Source of the DNA: Garcia nutans
Taxonomy: Eukaryota; Streptophyta; Magnoliopsida; Malpighiales; Euphorbiaceae
Direction of reading: 5' to 3'
DNA length: 64,000 bases
Assembly (NCBI GenBank): GCA_947685225.1
Contig: CANTUV010000004.1
Span: forward strand, 11,439,001-11,503,000
The translations under genes and the position numbers were made by a program. This document shows positions 22,281 to 33,822 of the stretch, piece by piece (positions within the stretch are counted from its first letter, which is position 1; each line of letters starts with the position of its first letter). The notes under the pieces are model-generated. The model was not told where the DNA came from. It worked only from the letters and a program-made list of their open reading frames with translations, and made no database searches.

Positions 22281-23678
22281 ATGGCTCCTAAAAAGAAGAC
22301 AACCTCCAAAATAAAAGGAAAAGCAAAGAGAGCTCCAGGAATCACAATAAGAGAACCTATAGTTGATCCTCCATCTCCTCCATAATCTAAAAGAGGTGAG
22401 AAAATTCACAAACCTCACCACCAAACTTCTGAGGAAGATGTTAGATATGCTATGCTGAAAAGAAAGAAGGTTGAGGGAACCAAATCTCCTTTTGGTGGGA
22501 TGCTTTCTGCCCTAAATATCAAGGACGAGATTGAGAGATTACTAGATATCCTTGGATGGAGAAAGTTTGTATTTCTTGAAGAGGTAGGTTATTCCAGTCT
22601 AAGCAAGGAATTTCTTATGTCTTTCCAAATAGAAAAGAGTGCTAACTCTGCACTGGGATGGTATGGGGTTAGGTTTAAACTGTTTGATCAATACCAAGCC
22701 TTAACCTTAGAAGACTTTGGCAATATTTGGGACTTTTCTGCTGATGGTATAACCTCTTAAAATGATCAAATCTTTTCAAACCAAACTCTCTCTGCATTCT
22801 GGCAAGAAATTTCTGTGGAAACTTCTTTTGAAAAAGAATCAAAAGCCAGACACATCAAATCCCTCACCCATTGGATGCTCCATAGGATTATCACCTACAC
22901 CATCCATCAAAGAGCAGATGGGAATGAAAAGGTAACCAAAAAAGACCTCATCTTTTTATATGCTTTCACCCACAACATCCAAATGAACACAACCAAGTTC
23001 TTGATTGACACCCTCTATCATCATGCAATTACAAGAACTGGAACTTTCTTCTTATCCTCACAAATTACTCAAATAGCTAGGCACCTGAACCTTCTAAATG
23101 ATCTGAACCTAGCTACATTAAGAAACCCTTTCAATCTTGCCTCTAGTGCCATCACAATTGATTATCTAGAACATGCTGGATGTGTAAGGAAGATTGAAGG
23201 CACATATGTATACTATTTTGGCAAGAAAGGAGTTGTGGATAGACAAAAGAAAAGGCCAAGGTATACAATTGAGGAAGAGGGAGACTCTGTGGAAGTTGCT
23301 GTGGAATTACCTCCAAAAGCTACTTCATCCAAAGCTACTCAAGAAACTACCTCATCCTCTACACAACTCATCCTCCATGCTATCAAAACTCTCTCCAGGA
23401 AACTCTCTAGGTTCAAGAAAAGTGTCTCCAAGAGATTCCAACACTTGAACAAGATAATTGACCTTATATTTCACATGCATCATGATCTATATGATATGCA
23501 AGGCAAACTGGACTTGCCTCAATGCAATCTTGAAGATTGGGATATAAGTGATCATACCCAAAGCCTTCCTGAAGAAGAAGAGTCCATTAGTACTAGCTCT
23601 ACCTCTTTTGCTCCTCAAGATAAAGGAAAAGCTCCTTTAGTAGAAGAAGAGATAGATGAGGATGATGACTCTGAATAA
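22281..23678 (+). pseudogene. Accessory ORF after pol (env-like position), two in-frame stops
   Basis: Three open segments (22281-22382, 22386-22757 and 22761-23678) lie in one frame, separated only by TAA at 22383 and TAA at 22758, giving an ancestral product of about 465 residues. It begins MAPKKKTTSKIKGKAKRA, a strongly basic, nuclear-signal-like N-terminus. The middle (LGWRKFVFLEEVGYSS, then FKLFDQYQALTLEDFG, HWMLHRIITYTIH and KDLIFLYAFTHNIQMNTTKF) resembles the plant transposon protein domain found after pol in Sireviruses and related elements. The last 60 residues are Ser/Glu/Asp-rich and end EEIDEDDDSE, preceded by a predicted helix near 23370-23480. I see no clear signal peptide or membrane span, so an envelope role is not supported. 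Function is unknown. Confidence 0.8.
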
Positions 23679-24048
23679 CTTAACTTTTTAGTCTTAATAG
23701 TTTGCATTTTCATTTTATGTCTTGATATGTTTGATGCTTTATTTGTTTTGTCTTTGTACTTTGCACTTTTCTCCATATTTTAAATAAACAAGATGTTTAG
23801 TTACTTTTCAATAAACTTCCTGCTTTCTGATTAATCATTTTGCCTATGACAATGGGGGAGAAATTGTAAACAACTTGAAACTTGGAATGATTGTTTAAAC
23901 ATAACTCAATGCACCAAGATACTCAAATAATATCAATGCACCAATGATTGCTTAACCATGATTCATGCATATGTTAAGGGGGAGCATTTTAGACTTATTC
24001 TTTTTCTTATCATTCCATTTGAATTGTCAAAGTCAAAATGGGGGAGAT
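23679..24048 (+). promoter_or_regulatory. 3' untranslated region with three polypurine tracts
   Basis: Purine tracts GGGGGAGAAATTG (about 23854), AAGGGGGAGC (about 23977) and TGGGGGAGATTG (about 24039-24050) precede the 3' LTR. The last one abuts its start TGTTAGAC. Several such tracts before the 3' LTR are characteristic of Sireviruses. Confidence 0.85.
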
Positions 24049-25420
24049 TGTTAGACAAATGATCTCAATTTTGATCCTTGACAACTCAAATGAATGATCC
24101 ATTTAACATGTATTTGGAGAATCTTGTTGCAGGCTTAGGTTACTTCAAATAAAGCTGAATAGAATACTTCTAGTGGTCTCACCAAACCTGAATACGACCG
24201 CACCATTCAATTAAAGGATGAAACCTTATCACAGTAGGTTTCGCGGTCATAAGCCTTACCTCCGTCGCAACCGCACATAAAGACGAGCGACCGTCCCAAT
24301 TTATGGACGACCGCTACCTAAGGAACTCAAATCATTCTAATCACAGTAAGGTTCGCAGTGACAAGAACGGCGAATGACTCAGCCTCGCTTACCACTTTAG
24401 CGACCGCCCATTCAGAGTCGTGACCGCTCTACCAATTCAAGAAGAATTTGCTTAAAGAGACAGTAGTGTTTGCGTCCTCAGTTGCATCCAAAAGTTCGAC
24501 GCGAGAATCTCAACTCGACCGCGAGATGCTACCTAGGGCGACCGCGACATTCAAATTTTTGGCGGACATCTCTTCTGCCCTGTCAGAGAATGACACGTGA
24601 CATGACCGTTATAAGCCCACTTCAATATTCAAAAAGGGCGACCGCACCTTTGCTAGGTGCGACCGTCCCGACAATCACAGCATGGGCAAGATTCCTGCTG
24701 CAGAGCACTAAAATTCGACTGTTGAAGCTTTTTAAATGCAGCGACCGTCCCTTGTCCAAGGACGACCGCGTGAGGCATGATCGCGACCATCCTTGTATGA
24801 AGGACGACCGCTAAATGCTTCGGACAGTTTAAGTAAAGAAGGTCTAAACAGCCAAGACTTTATTCTCACTATCAATAACGGCTAGTAAGACCACATTGGC
24901 TATAAATACAGTGCTTCTACAAGAAAAGCAAGAAGACAAGTGAAGCAAAATAGAATTTGATAGCCAAGCAACAACTTTTCTTTTACTTAAACTTACATTT
25001 GAATTGTAATGAATGTTAGGTGTAAGCATTGAAAACACCATTGTATAAGTTTGAGTGTGAGTTTGGAAAAACACTTGGGTTGTGAGAGTAATCCTTGTAA
25101 AACTCTTGTTTGGGTTGTGAGAGTGAGCCTTAAAAACTCCTTTAAAGGTTCTTGAGTGTAAGCCTTAGAAAACACTTGTGAAGTTAGGTGTGAACTTGTG
25201 AAAACACCAAAGTTGGAAGTGAGCTTGTAAAAACTTCAAAGATTAGTGGAACCTTAACAAGTTGTTAAGGAAGTGGATGTAGGATTGAAGTAAATCCGAA
25301 CCACTATAAATCTTGTGTGTTCTTTCTTTCTTCCATTACTCAACCATCTCTTAATTCCGCATTTCTATTTTGTTGAGTTTTTTAATTGTCATTATTTCTT
25401 GAGGAAACCAATTCACCCCC
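24049..25420 (+). repeat. 3' LTR of the Sirevirus-type element, last bases missing
   Basis: It is collinear with 12024-13375 apart from small indels: extra GCAC near 24187 and a 17-bp insertion near 24505. It ends at ATTCACCCCC and lacks the final roughly 26 bp of the 5' LTR (TCTTGATTGCC through GGACAACA). The TATA box is at 24901-24908. The break is followed by CGCATTTCTA, a 10-bp string that also occurs inside the LTR about 60 bp earlier. Confidence 0.92.
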
Positions 25421-25966
25421 CGCATTTCTATAATGTAATATCCTTGTATATTGCTTCTGATTCTTGAAAGTTTGACATTGGCATTACATTTGAATCATAT
25501 TGTTATCATGGTTAGTACTACTAAGCATTTGTCTTAGCGTGATTGTGATTTATCGCGCAGGTGACAGGGTAGATCCAGTTGAACCGGAGAGTTCAGCTAG
25601 ACCGAGTCGAGTCTAGACTTGTGATCCCTTGTGAAGAGTTGATTGTTGGACTTCAAGATCAGAGATGAACTACCAAGCATGCATAAACTCTATATTTTTA
25701 TAAATAATGATTTTGATGTATATGTATATATATTCCGTTGCTTATTAAACTAATATTTTGGATAAACTTTGGGCGTAATGAAGATATATGTAAATGTATT
25801 TTAACAAGGAATGTTTTTATCTATTACTACTTATAATGATGATTTGATGTTAAAGTTTTAAAGATTGGTTTGCTTCAAATAGACTATGACATTCTTGTAT
25901 CTAGTATACGTATATTACATATGAGGGCGTATGTGGTGTATGTATATGGGGTACAGAGGTGTTACA
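25421..25966 (+). repeat. 3' part of a plus-strand Tekay-like LTR
   Basis: It contains the family's double hairpin in plus orientation (CTAAG...CTTAG, then GCGTG...CGCGC, 25521-25558) followed by AGGTGACAGG, and ends GGTGTTACA at 25966, the family's LTR end. It is not followed by a primer site, so it is from a 3' or solo LTR. It is probably the far side of the LTR seen at 11872-12023, with about 1 kb of the middle deleted together with the copia 3' LTR end. An alternative is an independent short LTR starting TGTAATATCC at 25434. Confidence 0.6.
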
Positions 25967-26927
25967 ATATATAATTTTTTATATGACCAATTATACGTTA
26001 TATATGTTGTATATAAATTGATAAATGTGATGAATTCCATATGAAAAACCATATAGAACTTTAATATATAATTTTATATGTTATTTGTATTGTATATAAT
26101 TAGATAAATATGATGAATTCCTGTGAGGCTTCGCCTGAGCACTGGTCTAACTCACTTAATGAGCTAAAATGCTCATTTGGGTTTAACTTCAAATAAAAGT
26201 GCTAAGTATGCTCTCCATTCAATTTGGTAGAGCCACCACCTTAATTTTGAAAACTTAAGGAAAAACCCAAATTTTGGATCCAAATTATTTTAAACCAAAA
26301 ATGTACTTGTCCTAAACTAAAGGATGGATATTGGACTAAGTTTTCATGTTTTAAGGAAAACAAGATTGGCCTTTAATGATGCGAAACAACTGGTAGAAAC
26401 TAGAGACCTAACACCTTTACACTTGGAAGCAACTCCTTAAAAAACTAAATCAGATTCTTTCTCCATGATCTCAGCCCAATCCTAATAATTGTAGGAGACA
26501 ACTTTGGTATTAACACACTCAATTGATTAACTCTTTGTGTATAGATTGATTCAAATAAGAATCAAGACAAGAGAATGTAAATTCTCCTACGAACAAAAGT
26601 TCTGAAATTTTATTGAAAATTTAATAATTGACTAATTACAATGTTCACAATACATATAAATATGATATAAGGAATGGGAACTCTAAATTATGGTGTTTAG
26701 TACTAAGTTTAAACCCATTCCCGCATCAATGGAACTAACCTAGCAAAGCTTGAGCCTTGGATACAAAATCCCAATACAAAATGATCCATCTTAAATACAA
26801 GTTACAAAATTCCAACAAAAATAAACTAAGTATCAAGTAGTACAACAAAATATAAATTGGGAATATAATATATAATTAGCCCAAATATTCCTCTTTGATT
26901 AAACAAAGGTGAACTAGGTCTTAGTTT
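25967..26927. other. Unclassified AT-rich sequence
   Basis: There is no ORF of note. Positions 25970-26037 and 26063-26122 are two diverged copies of one unit (shared GATAAAT.TGATGAATTCC). Positions 26225-26275 (GTAGAGCCACCACCTTAATT and then GAAAACTTAAGGAAAAACC) resemble the GTCGCCACTTAG...GGGAAAAACTAAG line at 10610-10650 of the Tat/Ogre-type LTR. The minus strand around 26610-26625 reads AATAAAATTTCAG, a possible polyadenylation signal. This could be an old Tat-like LTR or the 3' end of a lost transcription unit. Confidence 0.4.
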
Positions 26928-29399
26928 TGTAACACCCCTTCCCGACCTACATGTGTAAGCTGAGTAGAGGCGCCACACTAACCTAATGTTGCTACCAATT
27001 TTACTTAGTCAAATTTTAGTTCCGATTTTTTTTTCAAAAATTTTGCCATAGTTTCGCCTAAAAATTGAGTCCCAAGTGTCGACAAAACCGGTTTTTTTCT
27101 TATTTTTAAAAACATTTTACACAAACCAATGCAAACAAAATCATTCTCAGTACACTCCCAATAAATCCCCCTTGTAACCTCAACTACAACCTGCAAAAAG
27201 AATTTACACTTCTAGTGCAACATAAAATAAAGGTTTTGTGACAACCCCTATATTTAAATATTACACAGCGGAAGTTATAAAATATTTACATATTTACATA
27301 CTAAACATTTCTTTACAAAATATAAAGAAATATACATGATTGGCAAGTCTGCTCTGATCTTTAAGCTCCAAAAATGGATTCAACAAGGTCTACTCTCACT
27401 TGGTCTTGATGAACTCTCGGGTTCAACTCTATCCACTCTATTACCTGCGCGATTAAACACTATCGCGCTAAGCCAACGACTTAGTAAGATAAAACATGTT
27501 AATGGTATGCTTAAATGTAATGCAATGCCACATATGTTATTGATAAGATCAACATCATAAATATAAAGTTAACACATAATTATGCATTTCACAAATCATA
27601 GTCATATGAGTATACCACATTTCAACATCTTTCCACATTCAACATTACTCAATCATACTCAATAACCAACATCTCATTTCATTAACTCATAACATTATTT
27701 AGGACATTCATATAACCTTGACACCTATGGGCCCAACAAGTATTTAATATGATATTCAGAGTTCAAAGTTACTGATTTGGTTCATAGTCACAATAATCAC
27801 GCCCGTAGGCAATGTATATACATGTATCTCTATCCATGGATAGTGTAACAGACCCAGTCTCTTGGACCATCAACTCAACACATATGAGGAGATCCTCAAC
27901 CCGGCAAGACTGTTACCTTTCATCATTTCTTAGGCATGCCACCCAAATCCAGAACTCTGAAACTGAATAACATATTAAACAAACAATTCATTTATTATAT
28001 AGTTACCATTTCCATTCTCAAATTCTCATCACATTTAGGCAAACATGCCTTCTTTCTTTCAATATCATCATCATAGCCAATCACAATGGCATTGTCTCAT
28101 ATCATGTCTTATTTGAATTATCATTTCAATTTCAATGTATATTATTCATGAAACACATAACCATTCACAATACATAACATAACATTGTTCAATCTCAACA
28201 ATGCAATTAGGGCAAAGAACAATTGATATGATTCATATGAATAATACATTCTGGTTTTAGACTCCATTTTATCCTTATTTTGAAAAATTGTATAAAATAA
28301 TATACTTGATTAAAAATTCTAAAATTTTTACAGAATTTAGTTTTGTATCTTAAAATCATTCCTTTAAAATTTCAGATCAAACTGAACACAAAATCTTGGT
28401 CAAATAGTTCACCTAACCAGACTGCCCCAATTGCCCTGCATCCTGGCAGCAGTTCTGAACTTTGTGAATTCCATAAATCAAATTCAATCAACTTGGTTCC
28501 AAATTATTTTTCTCAAATACTAGACTCACTAAGCAACAACATATCCAAAATTCAATTGGATATGATTTTTCTACATTTTATTAAAAATCCCGAAATATAG
28601 CTGTCTCAGTTAAGGTACCTGCTGGAACAGTTCTACTAAAAATAATCTTTCTAAACTCATAACCATTCCAAAATCGAATCAACATATTTTTCAGTCATTC
28701 TAGACTCATAGAGGCACAACATATCAAAAATTCACTTCAAGAAAATTTTTCTATAATTAATTAAAAATCATACAAGTCACAGCCTTTACTAATTGTAAAA
28801 CAGAAAAAGAATTTCACTAAACACAACTCATCTCATCATCAAACCAACAAACCCTAATTCCTTTCTCATACCACTTCAAAAGAATTGAAGAATTTAAAGA
28901 AAAGATCTTACCTTAGATGAAGAAATCCACAAATCTTTAACCAAAACCCTTGCTTCCTTCTTCAAATTGCTTCAAACCTCAAGATCACCTCTCTTTCTCT
29001 CTTGGTTTTTGGAGAGCCGGCACCTCTTGAAAGAAAGAAGGAAAATGATGAAGACACAAAGTCAAATTTGCTTTTAATCTCCACCAAGTGATCTTATCCA
29101 AGCAATTACCAAAATGCCCTCAATCATATAACTAACTTTTTGTCTCATATAAGCCCTTATATGTAATTGCACATTCCACAAAAATATCTTCTTGCATTGA
29201 CTCTTCCTTTGACCCATTTATATGTTATATATATCATCATATACACAACATATACATTTGTCTCTAAACCCTAAATTTCTTCTCCAAAACACATACAAAA
29301 ACATTCTCTTCCAATTTCTTATCAACTTATCATATATACATAATTCAAGTGCAACAACACTAACACCAAGACTACTAGAGCATAATTAGGGATATTACA
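26928..29399 (-). mobile_element. Solo LTR (2472 bp), Tekay-like, mosaic 5' end
   Basis: The ends are TGTAACACC (26928) and GATATTACA (29399), with perfect 5-bp duplications AGTTT (26923-26927 and 29400-29404). The first 300 bp match solo LTR 14204 closely. At about 27238 it then switches to TGTGACAACCCC, which looks like a second LTR start. The remainder carries the double hairpin (27447-27485), one GTAACAG module (27845-27916) and the block shared with the other copies (28225-28810). Confidence 0.93.
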
Positions 29400-29404
29400 A
29401 GTTT

Positions 29405-29556
29405 GGTTGTAGGAGCTTAAGTCTATAGTTGGAGTCCTTCTTGTACTCTTCAATAGTAGCTAATTCACTCCAAAGGGCTTGCGACATGGTCAACAATGCT
29501 TCCTTGAATTGATATTAAGATTCTCTCGCGGTGAGTCCATTGGGTAGGCCTTGGTT
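29405..29556 (-). pseudogene. Small coding-like remnant
   Basis: On the minus strand an open frame of about 45 codons includes MSQALWSELATIEEYKK and ends in a TAA formed at the target duplication of the solo LTR. One internal TAA lies near 29514. The base composition (more balanced, codon-like) differs from the surrounding LTRs. I do not recognise the family. It could be the last exon of a lost gene or a decayed retrotransposon ORF. Confidence 0.35.
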
Positions 29557-29559
29557 CCA

Positions 29560-31617
29560 AACATTTTAAATTTACATCATTTTATATATACAAACATAAT
29601 GTACATAAATATATTACAATCACGACATAAAAGTTTACATGATGGCAACTAGCTCTGGTTCTGTGGTAATATAAAATCATCTAGTAAAATCCTAAAAACC
29701 CTAGACCTGGTCAGGTCTAATAGGGCTGTCTAACTCAACCTTGTCATCTGTGCAATAAACAAATCACGCTAAGCTAACAGCTTAGTGGTACATACTTTGA
29801 TAATGAAATAAAATACTTAAAATAATGCATTATGAGTCTCTTTTAAAACATAACATGAGCGATGTCCTTATGCATATACATTTTTTTACAAATTTCATCA
29901 AAATACTGCAAAAACATGTATTGGGGCCAAATAACCCTTTACAGTATTCATGTTCCAAAGATTTCATTATGGTCTATCTCAACACTGGGATCTAAGTGTT
30001 GAAACTGTCCCCTATTGACACCTTTGTTTCTAGCCCTGAAGGAAAATATCATCCACAAATGATACCAATTATCTAGCCCGAAGGTACATCATATCATACT
30101 GACGCCCAGCGTCTAGCCCGTAGGCACATCATATCAATAGCATCAACACAATTCTCTGAAACAAGACACTATACAAGGATAATAAACATTATATCACATT
30201 TTTCATAATAAATTTTCTATCACATTATCCCATTTACTCTTTTCTTTTCCATAGTCATTCATAATTCCCTTCATTTATCCATAACTTATTGCATTTTCAT
30301 TATTATATATCAGATCTACAATGTGACTTCACTACCTATATACATTGGGCATTTTTCACTTTTGCCATAATTATCACATATTATTCATTTTAGCCATTTC
30401 ATTGTCCTAACATAATGTACATCATGTATTTAACATCATTTCACAATCAACAAGCCAATACATTTGAAAGCTCAAATAACAAAGTAGCATGGCACACTTA
30501 CTATCAAAATGTGCTAAGCTAATTTGAATGCAAATGTATTTTAACTTACCAAAGTATGTACATACCTTAATCCAAGACAAATCCCATGCTAGAATCACCC
30601 TTTTCCCCTTCACTTTCCAAAATGCTTTTCACTACTAGGTTTGGATAATTATTATCTACTCAATACCTAACCAAAATGTAAGTGTATATATGGTATTACA
30701 ACCACATTTCCACATACTTTAACTAATAAACATTCATTTGTCTCATTTTCTTTAAGTTTCCATTTTATTACCCTAATGCATTTTAACTTTAGAATTCTAT
30801 ATTAACCCATTCCAAATTACATCTTAGGTTAATTTCTATCATTAAAATCATAATTTTACTCACTTTAACAATTCAAACTTTAAATTCTATAATTCTATCC
30901 AATTTTTCAAAATTTTCCCTAATATAATTTAATTTTAAAAACTATTCTAACCACTTCTAAATTGAGTTTTAAGTTTAATTACCTCATTAGAACCCCATTT
31001 AAATACAATTTAATCAATTGAATTCAAATTACATGTATTCTAACCAAAAATCACCATCATAACCCTAAACACTCTTACTATCTCTCTCAAATCTCAACTA
31101 AACCTAATCGTTTCTACAATCTAACCTTAAAATTATTTCTTCTATATCAAATTAACATCATTCAAATCCATTTTTAAAATTAACAAACACTCCTTCAAAA
31201 ATGAAAATTCTACATAATCATAAATTAAGAGATACTTCTTAAAAAAAATCCTTACCTTATGATAGGAAACTTCCAAATCCACCCTTAAACCTTAAAAATT
31301 TAGTGATATTTTAAACATTTGAAGGAATAAAACTTTTTTACTTTAGACCACCATGAAAATCGGGTAAAGAAAATGGGGAAGAAGAAGAAGAAGTAAATTG
31401 TATATTTTTTTATTCTCCTCTTCTTTAATTCCTAGCCAAGTATATATATATATATTATTAATTAATTAAAATTTAATAAATATCTAATTTCCATCATCTT
31501 CCACTATCTCTTCTATTATTTGTTTATTTATTTATTTATTTATTTTAACTTTTATTTTTTATCCTTTTTACCATTTTACCCTTGGCCTTAACTATTCAAT
31601 TTGGCTTTATATGTTAT
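29560..31617 (-). repeat. Diverged Tekay-like LTR fragment, interrupted by element A
   Basis: It carries the family landmark CACGCTAAGC...GCTTAGTGGTAC near 29765-29788 (a decayed double hairpin) and the same order of features toward the right: AT-rich body, gene-like AGAAGAAGAAG run (31378-31395), then ATTAATTAATT. The left boundary is uncertain (somewhere in 29540-29580). The right part is cut off by the insertion of element A at 31618. Confidence 0.55.
31519..31545. repeat. TTTA microsatellite
   Basis: Consecutive TTTA/ATTT units lie in the LTR just left of element A. A complementary ATAA/AAAT run occurs at 31785-31808. Confidence 0.85.
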
Positions 31618-33803
31618 TGTAGACCCTTAATTTTTGACCCAGTCTAGTCCAATATTTTTATATAGTCTAAAATAATTTTTGCGGTATTTTAATTAAATAA
31701 TATTTATTTTAGTATTTATTATTTATAATTTTTAAAAATAAAAATAAAATGATAATATTAGTAAAGTTAAAAATAAATAAATAAAAGTAAATAAATAAAT
31801 AAATAAAAATCGGCGACAGAAAAATTTTGTCGCCGAAGATGAATCGGCCACAGGCCAATTTGCCACAGGAAAATTCCTGCGGCGAAATGGCTCCCGCCCC
31901 AGCCAGCACTCGCAGTTTCCAGCCCGCAGTAGTTTTTTCGCCAGCGCAATTTTTCAATGCAGTTTTTTCCAAAATCAAATTCTATTTGGTTTTAGTTTTT
32001 TTTCCTAATTAGTTTTAGTTTCCTTAGACAATTAGAAGTAGGTTTATGATTTTTCCTATAAATACTACATTAAAACACAGAATTAGTGGGTTGAAAAAAA
32101 TTATTTTACAAGGGAGGAAAAAATTATTTTATTGGATCGGAGACTCAACCATTTGATCAGCCAAAAGAAGAACCCTAGCAAGCAAGACATTAGCAACAAG
32201 AAGCAATCATCAATCCATTAAAAGGCAGCAGCATTGCCGTTGTCACTGTTCATCCAGAAGCAAATTGTGGAGGAACCAATGAACGGAGGTTTGATTATAA
32301 ATCTTTGATTTGATGTTATTTACAATAATTTTATCATTTGTTTTGATATTAAGTTAGTAACCTAAATTATTAAACTTAGTAATATGTTTTACATTAAATT
32401 GTACATTCATCCAGTAGCCTAAGTCATTAAGAAACCTTAAAAATCCTAAATTGTTTCTTCTGTTTTCAAAAATTTTAAAAACCATAAATTGTTTTCCCCG
32501 AACTATTTTCATCTAAACTCTAACTTTTTGTCCAAAATTTCCAAATGTCTTCTTAAATCTCCAAACCCTAATCTTCTTTACAATTCCTAAAAAACTTTAC
32601 TCATAATTATTTTTATGAAATTCTAAACTATTTTCTTAAATCCTAAGATCAAATATGTTTTTCAAAATATCAAAAATCCTAAATTTCTCAAAACCCAATA
32701 CGGTAAACCCTAGTTTTCCTAAACCCTAAATTCTTAAAGCATCAAAACTTTATGACAAATTCATCCCTAATCCAATGAACTTAAAACCCAATCTAGTAAA
32801 TCTAAACCCTAAAGTCATAATCCAGTAAACCTAAAATCACAATCCAGTAACCGTGAATTATAAACCCTAATGTCTTAAGATTCCAAAACCCTAATTTCAT
32901 GATGTTACCCCTAAACCCTAATTTGATTAACCAAAAACCTTACTACTTTCTTAAATTTATAAAACCCTAATCCATTCCAATTTTTCAAAATCTTCACAGT
33001 AGCTTAAATAATAAATATAATAATTTCAAAATTCCAAAAACCTAAATGTTAATTAAAGAACCCTAAATTAAGACATAAACCTAAATTTGTATCTTTATTG
33101 CTTTATTTAATTTTAGATTTGATTACGTAGTTTATTATCTATTTTGACGATTGATTTATTTAATTTCAATGCTTGATTTATTTAATTTACCATGGATGAT
33201 TATTTTCTTTATTATTATGATTATTATTTGATTGTTTTAGTATTAAAATTGTAAGAGGTATGTTTCCACCTTGTGGGTACCTCATTAGTTAAGTATCATA
33301 TAATTTAAATTGCTTTTATATTTTGGACCAATTTAAAGGACATGTTTCCACCTTTCGGTGGATGTCCTATTTATTTTAGACATGGATGATGTAAGGACAT
33401 GTTTCCATCTTCGGATGGGCGTTTTTTAAACATTGCTTTAATTTTAATATAATGATGCTTTATTTTAATTATTGCATGTAATATGGATAATATTGCTATA
33501 CTTAAGAATTTTATAATATTAAGACCTGCAAAGGAGGCCGGTTCCAATGAACCGGGCGTTGTGGGGGTGCTGGGCCATTTCTCACCTTCCCCACGTGTAC
33601 CTAACTTTTCGAACCCATTAGGGGGTTGGGGATTCCTTAGGAATCGAGTCATCCACCCTTTTCTTTTTTTTTTTCGGCTTGTCCGGGTGGCGACTTCATT
33701 TTCTCCAGGCTTAGGTCCGTGTTCTCTAAGGCCCCGAGCTTAAACAGTGCCGAAGTCGCAAGAGCCATTCCACAGGGAGTGGGGCCAAAAATCCCCGCTC
33801 ACA
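31618..33803 (+). repeat. 5' LTR (2186 bp) of Tat/Ogre-type element A
   Basis: It starts TGTAGACCCTTAATTTTTGA and ends CCCGCTCACA before the primer site, as do the element B LTRs at 39907 and 50405. A foldback region lies at 31811-31890 and a TATA box at 32057-32064. A dense run of AAACCCTAA motifs (32560-33070) follows the TATA box. The left flank GTTAT (31613-31617) is the likely target duplication; the partner is right of the window. Confidence 0.92.
32057..32064 (+). promoter_or_regulatory. TATA box of element A LTR
   Basis: CCTATAAATAC occurs at the same relative position as TATAAATA in both element B LTRs (40379-40386 and 50948-50955). Confidence 0.75.
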
Positions 33804-33804
33804 G

Positions 33805-33822
33805 TGGCGACTCCACTGGGAA
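33805..33822 (+). promoter_or_regulatory. Primer-binding site of element A
   Basis: TGGCGACTCCACTGGGAA follows the LTR end CTCACA after one base. The same site occurs at 44320 in element B (one base different) and, on the minus strand, at 10531-10546. Confidence 0.85.

Larger units (their letters stand above)
12024..25420 (+). mobile_element. Sirevirus-type Ty1/copia element (SIRE/Maximus-like)
   Basis: The order is 5' LTR 12024-13400, primer site, gag (split by a solo LTR), pol with protease-integrase-RT-RNase H, an extra ORF after pol, three polypurine tracts and 3' LTR 24049-25420. Integrase before RT marks Ty1/copia. The extra ORF and multiple polypurine tracts are Sirevirus hallmarks. 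Without the 3344 bp solo-LTR insertion it is about 10.05 kb. No target duplication can be shown because the last roughly 26 bp of the 3' LTR are missing; the left flank is TCTTA. Confidence 0.93.

Noticed and set aside
32560..33070. Interstitial telomeric repeat tract
   Set aside because: CCCTAAA-like motifs are scattered, not tandem, and lie at the same place in three LTRs; reported instead as telobox clusters.
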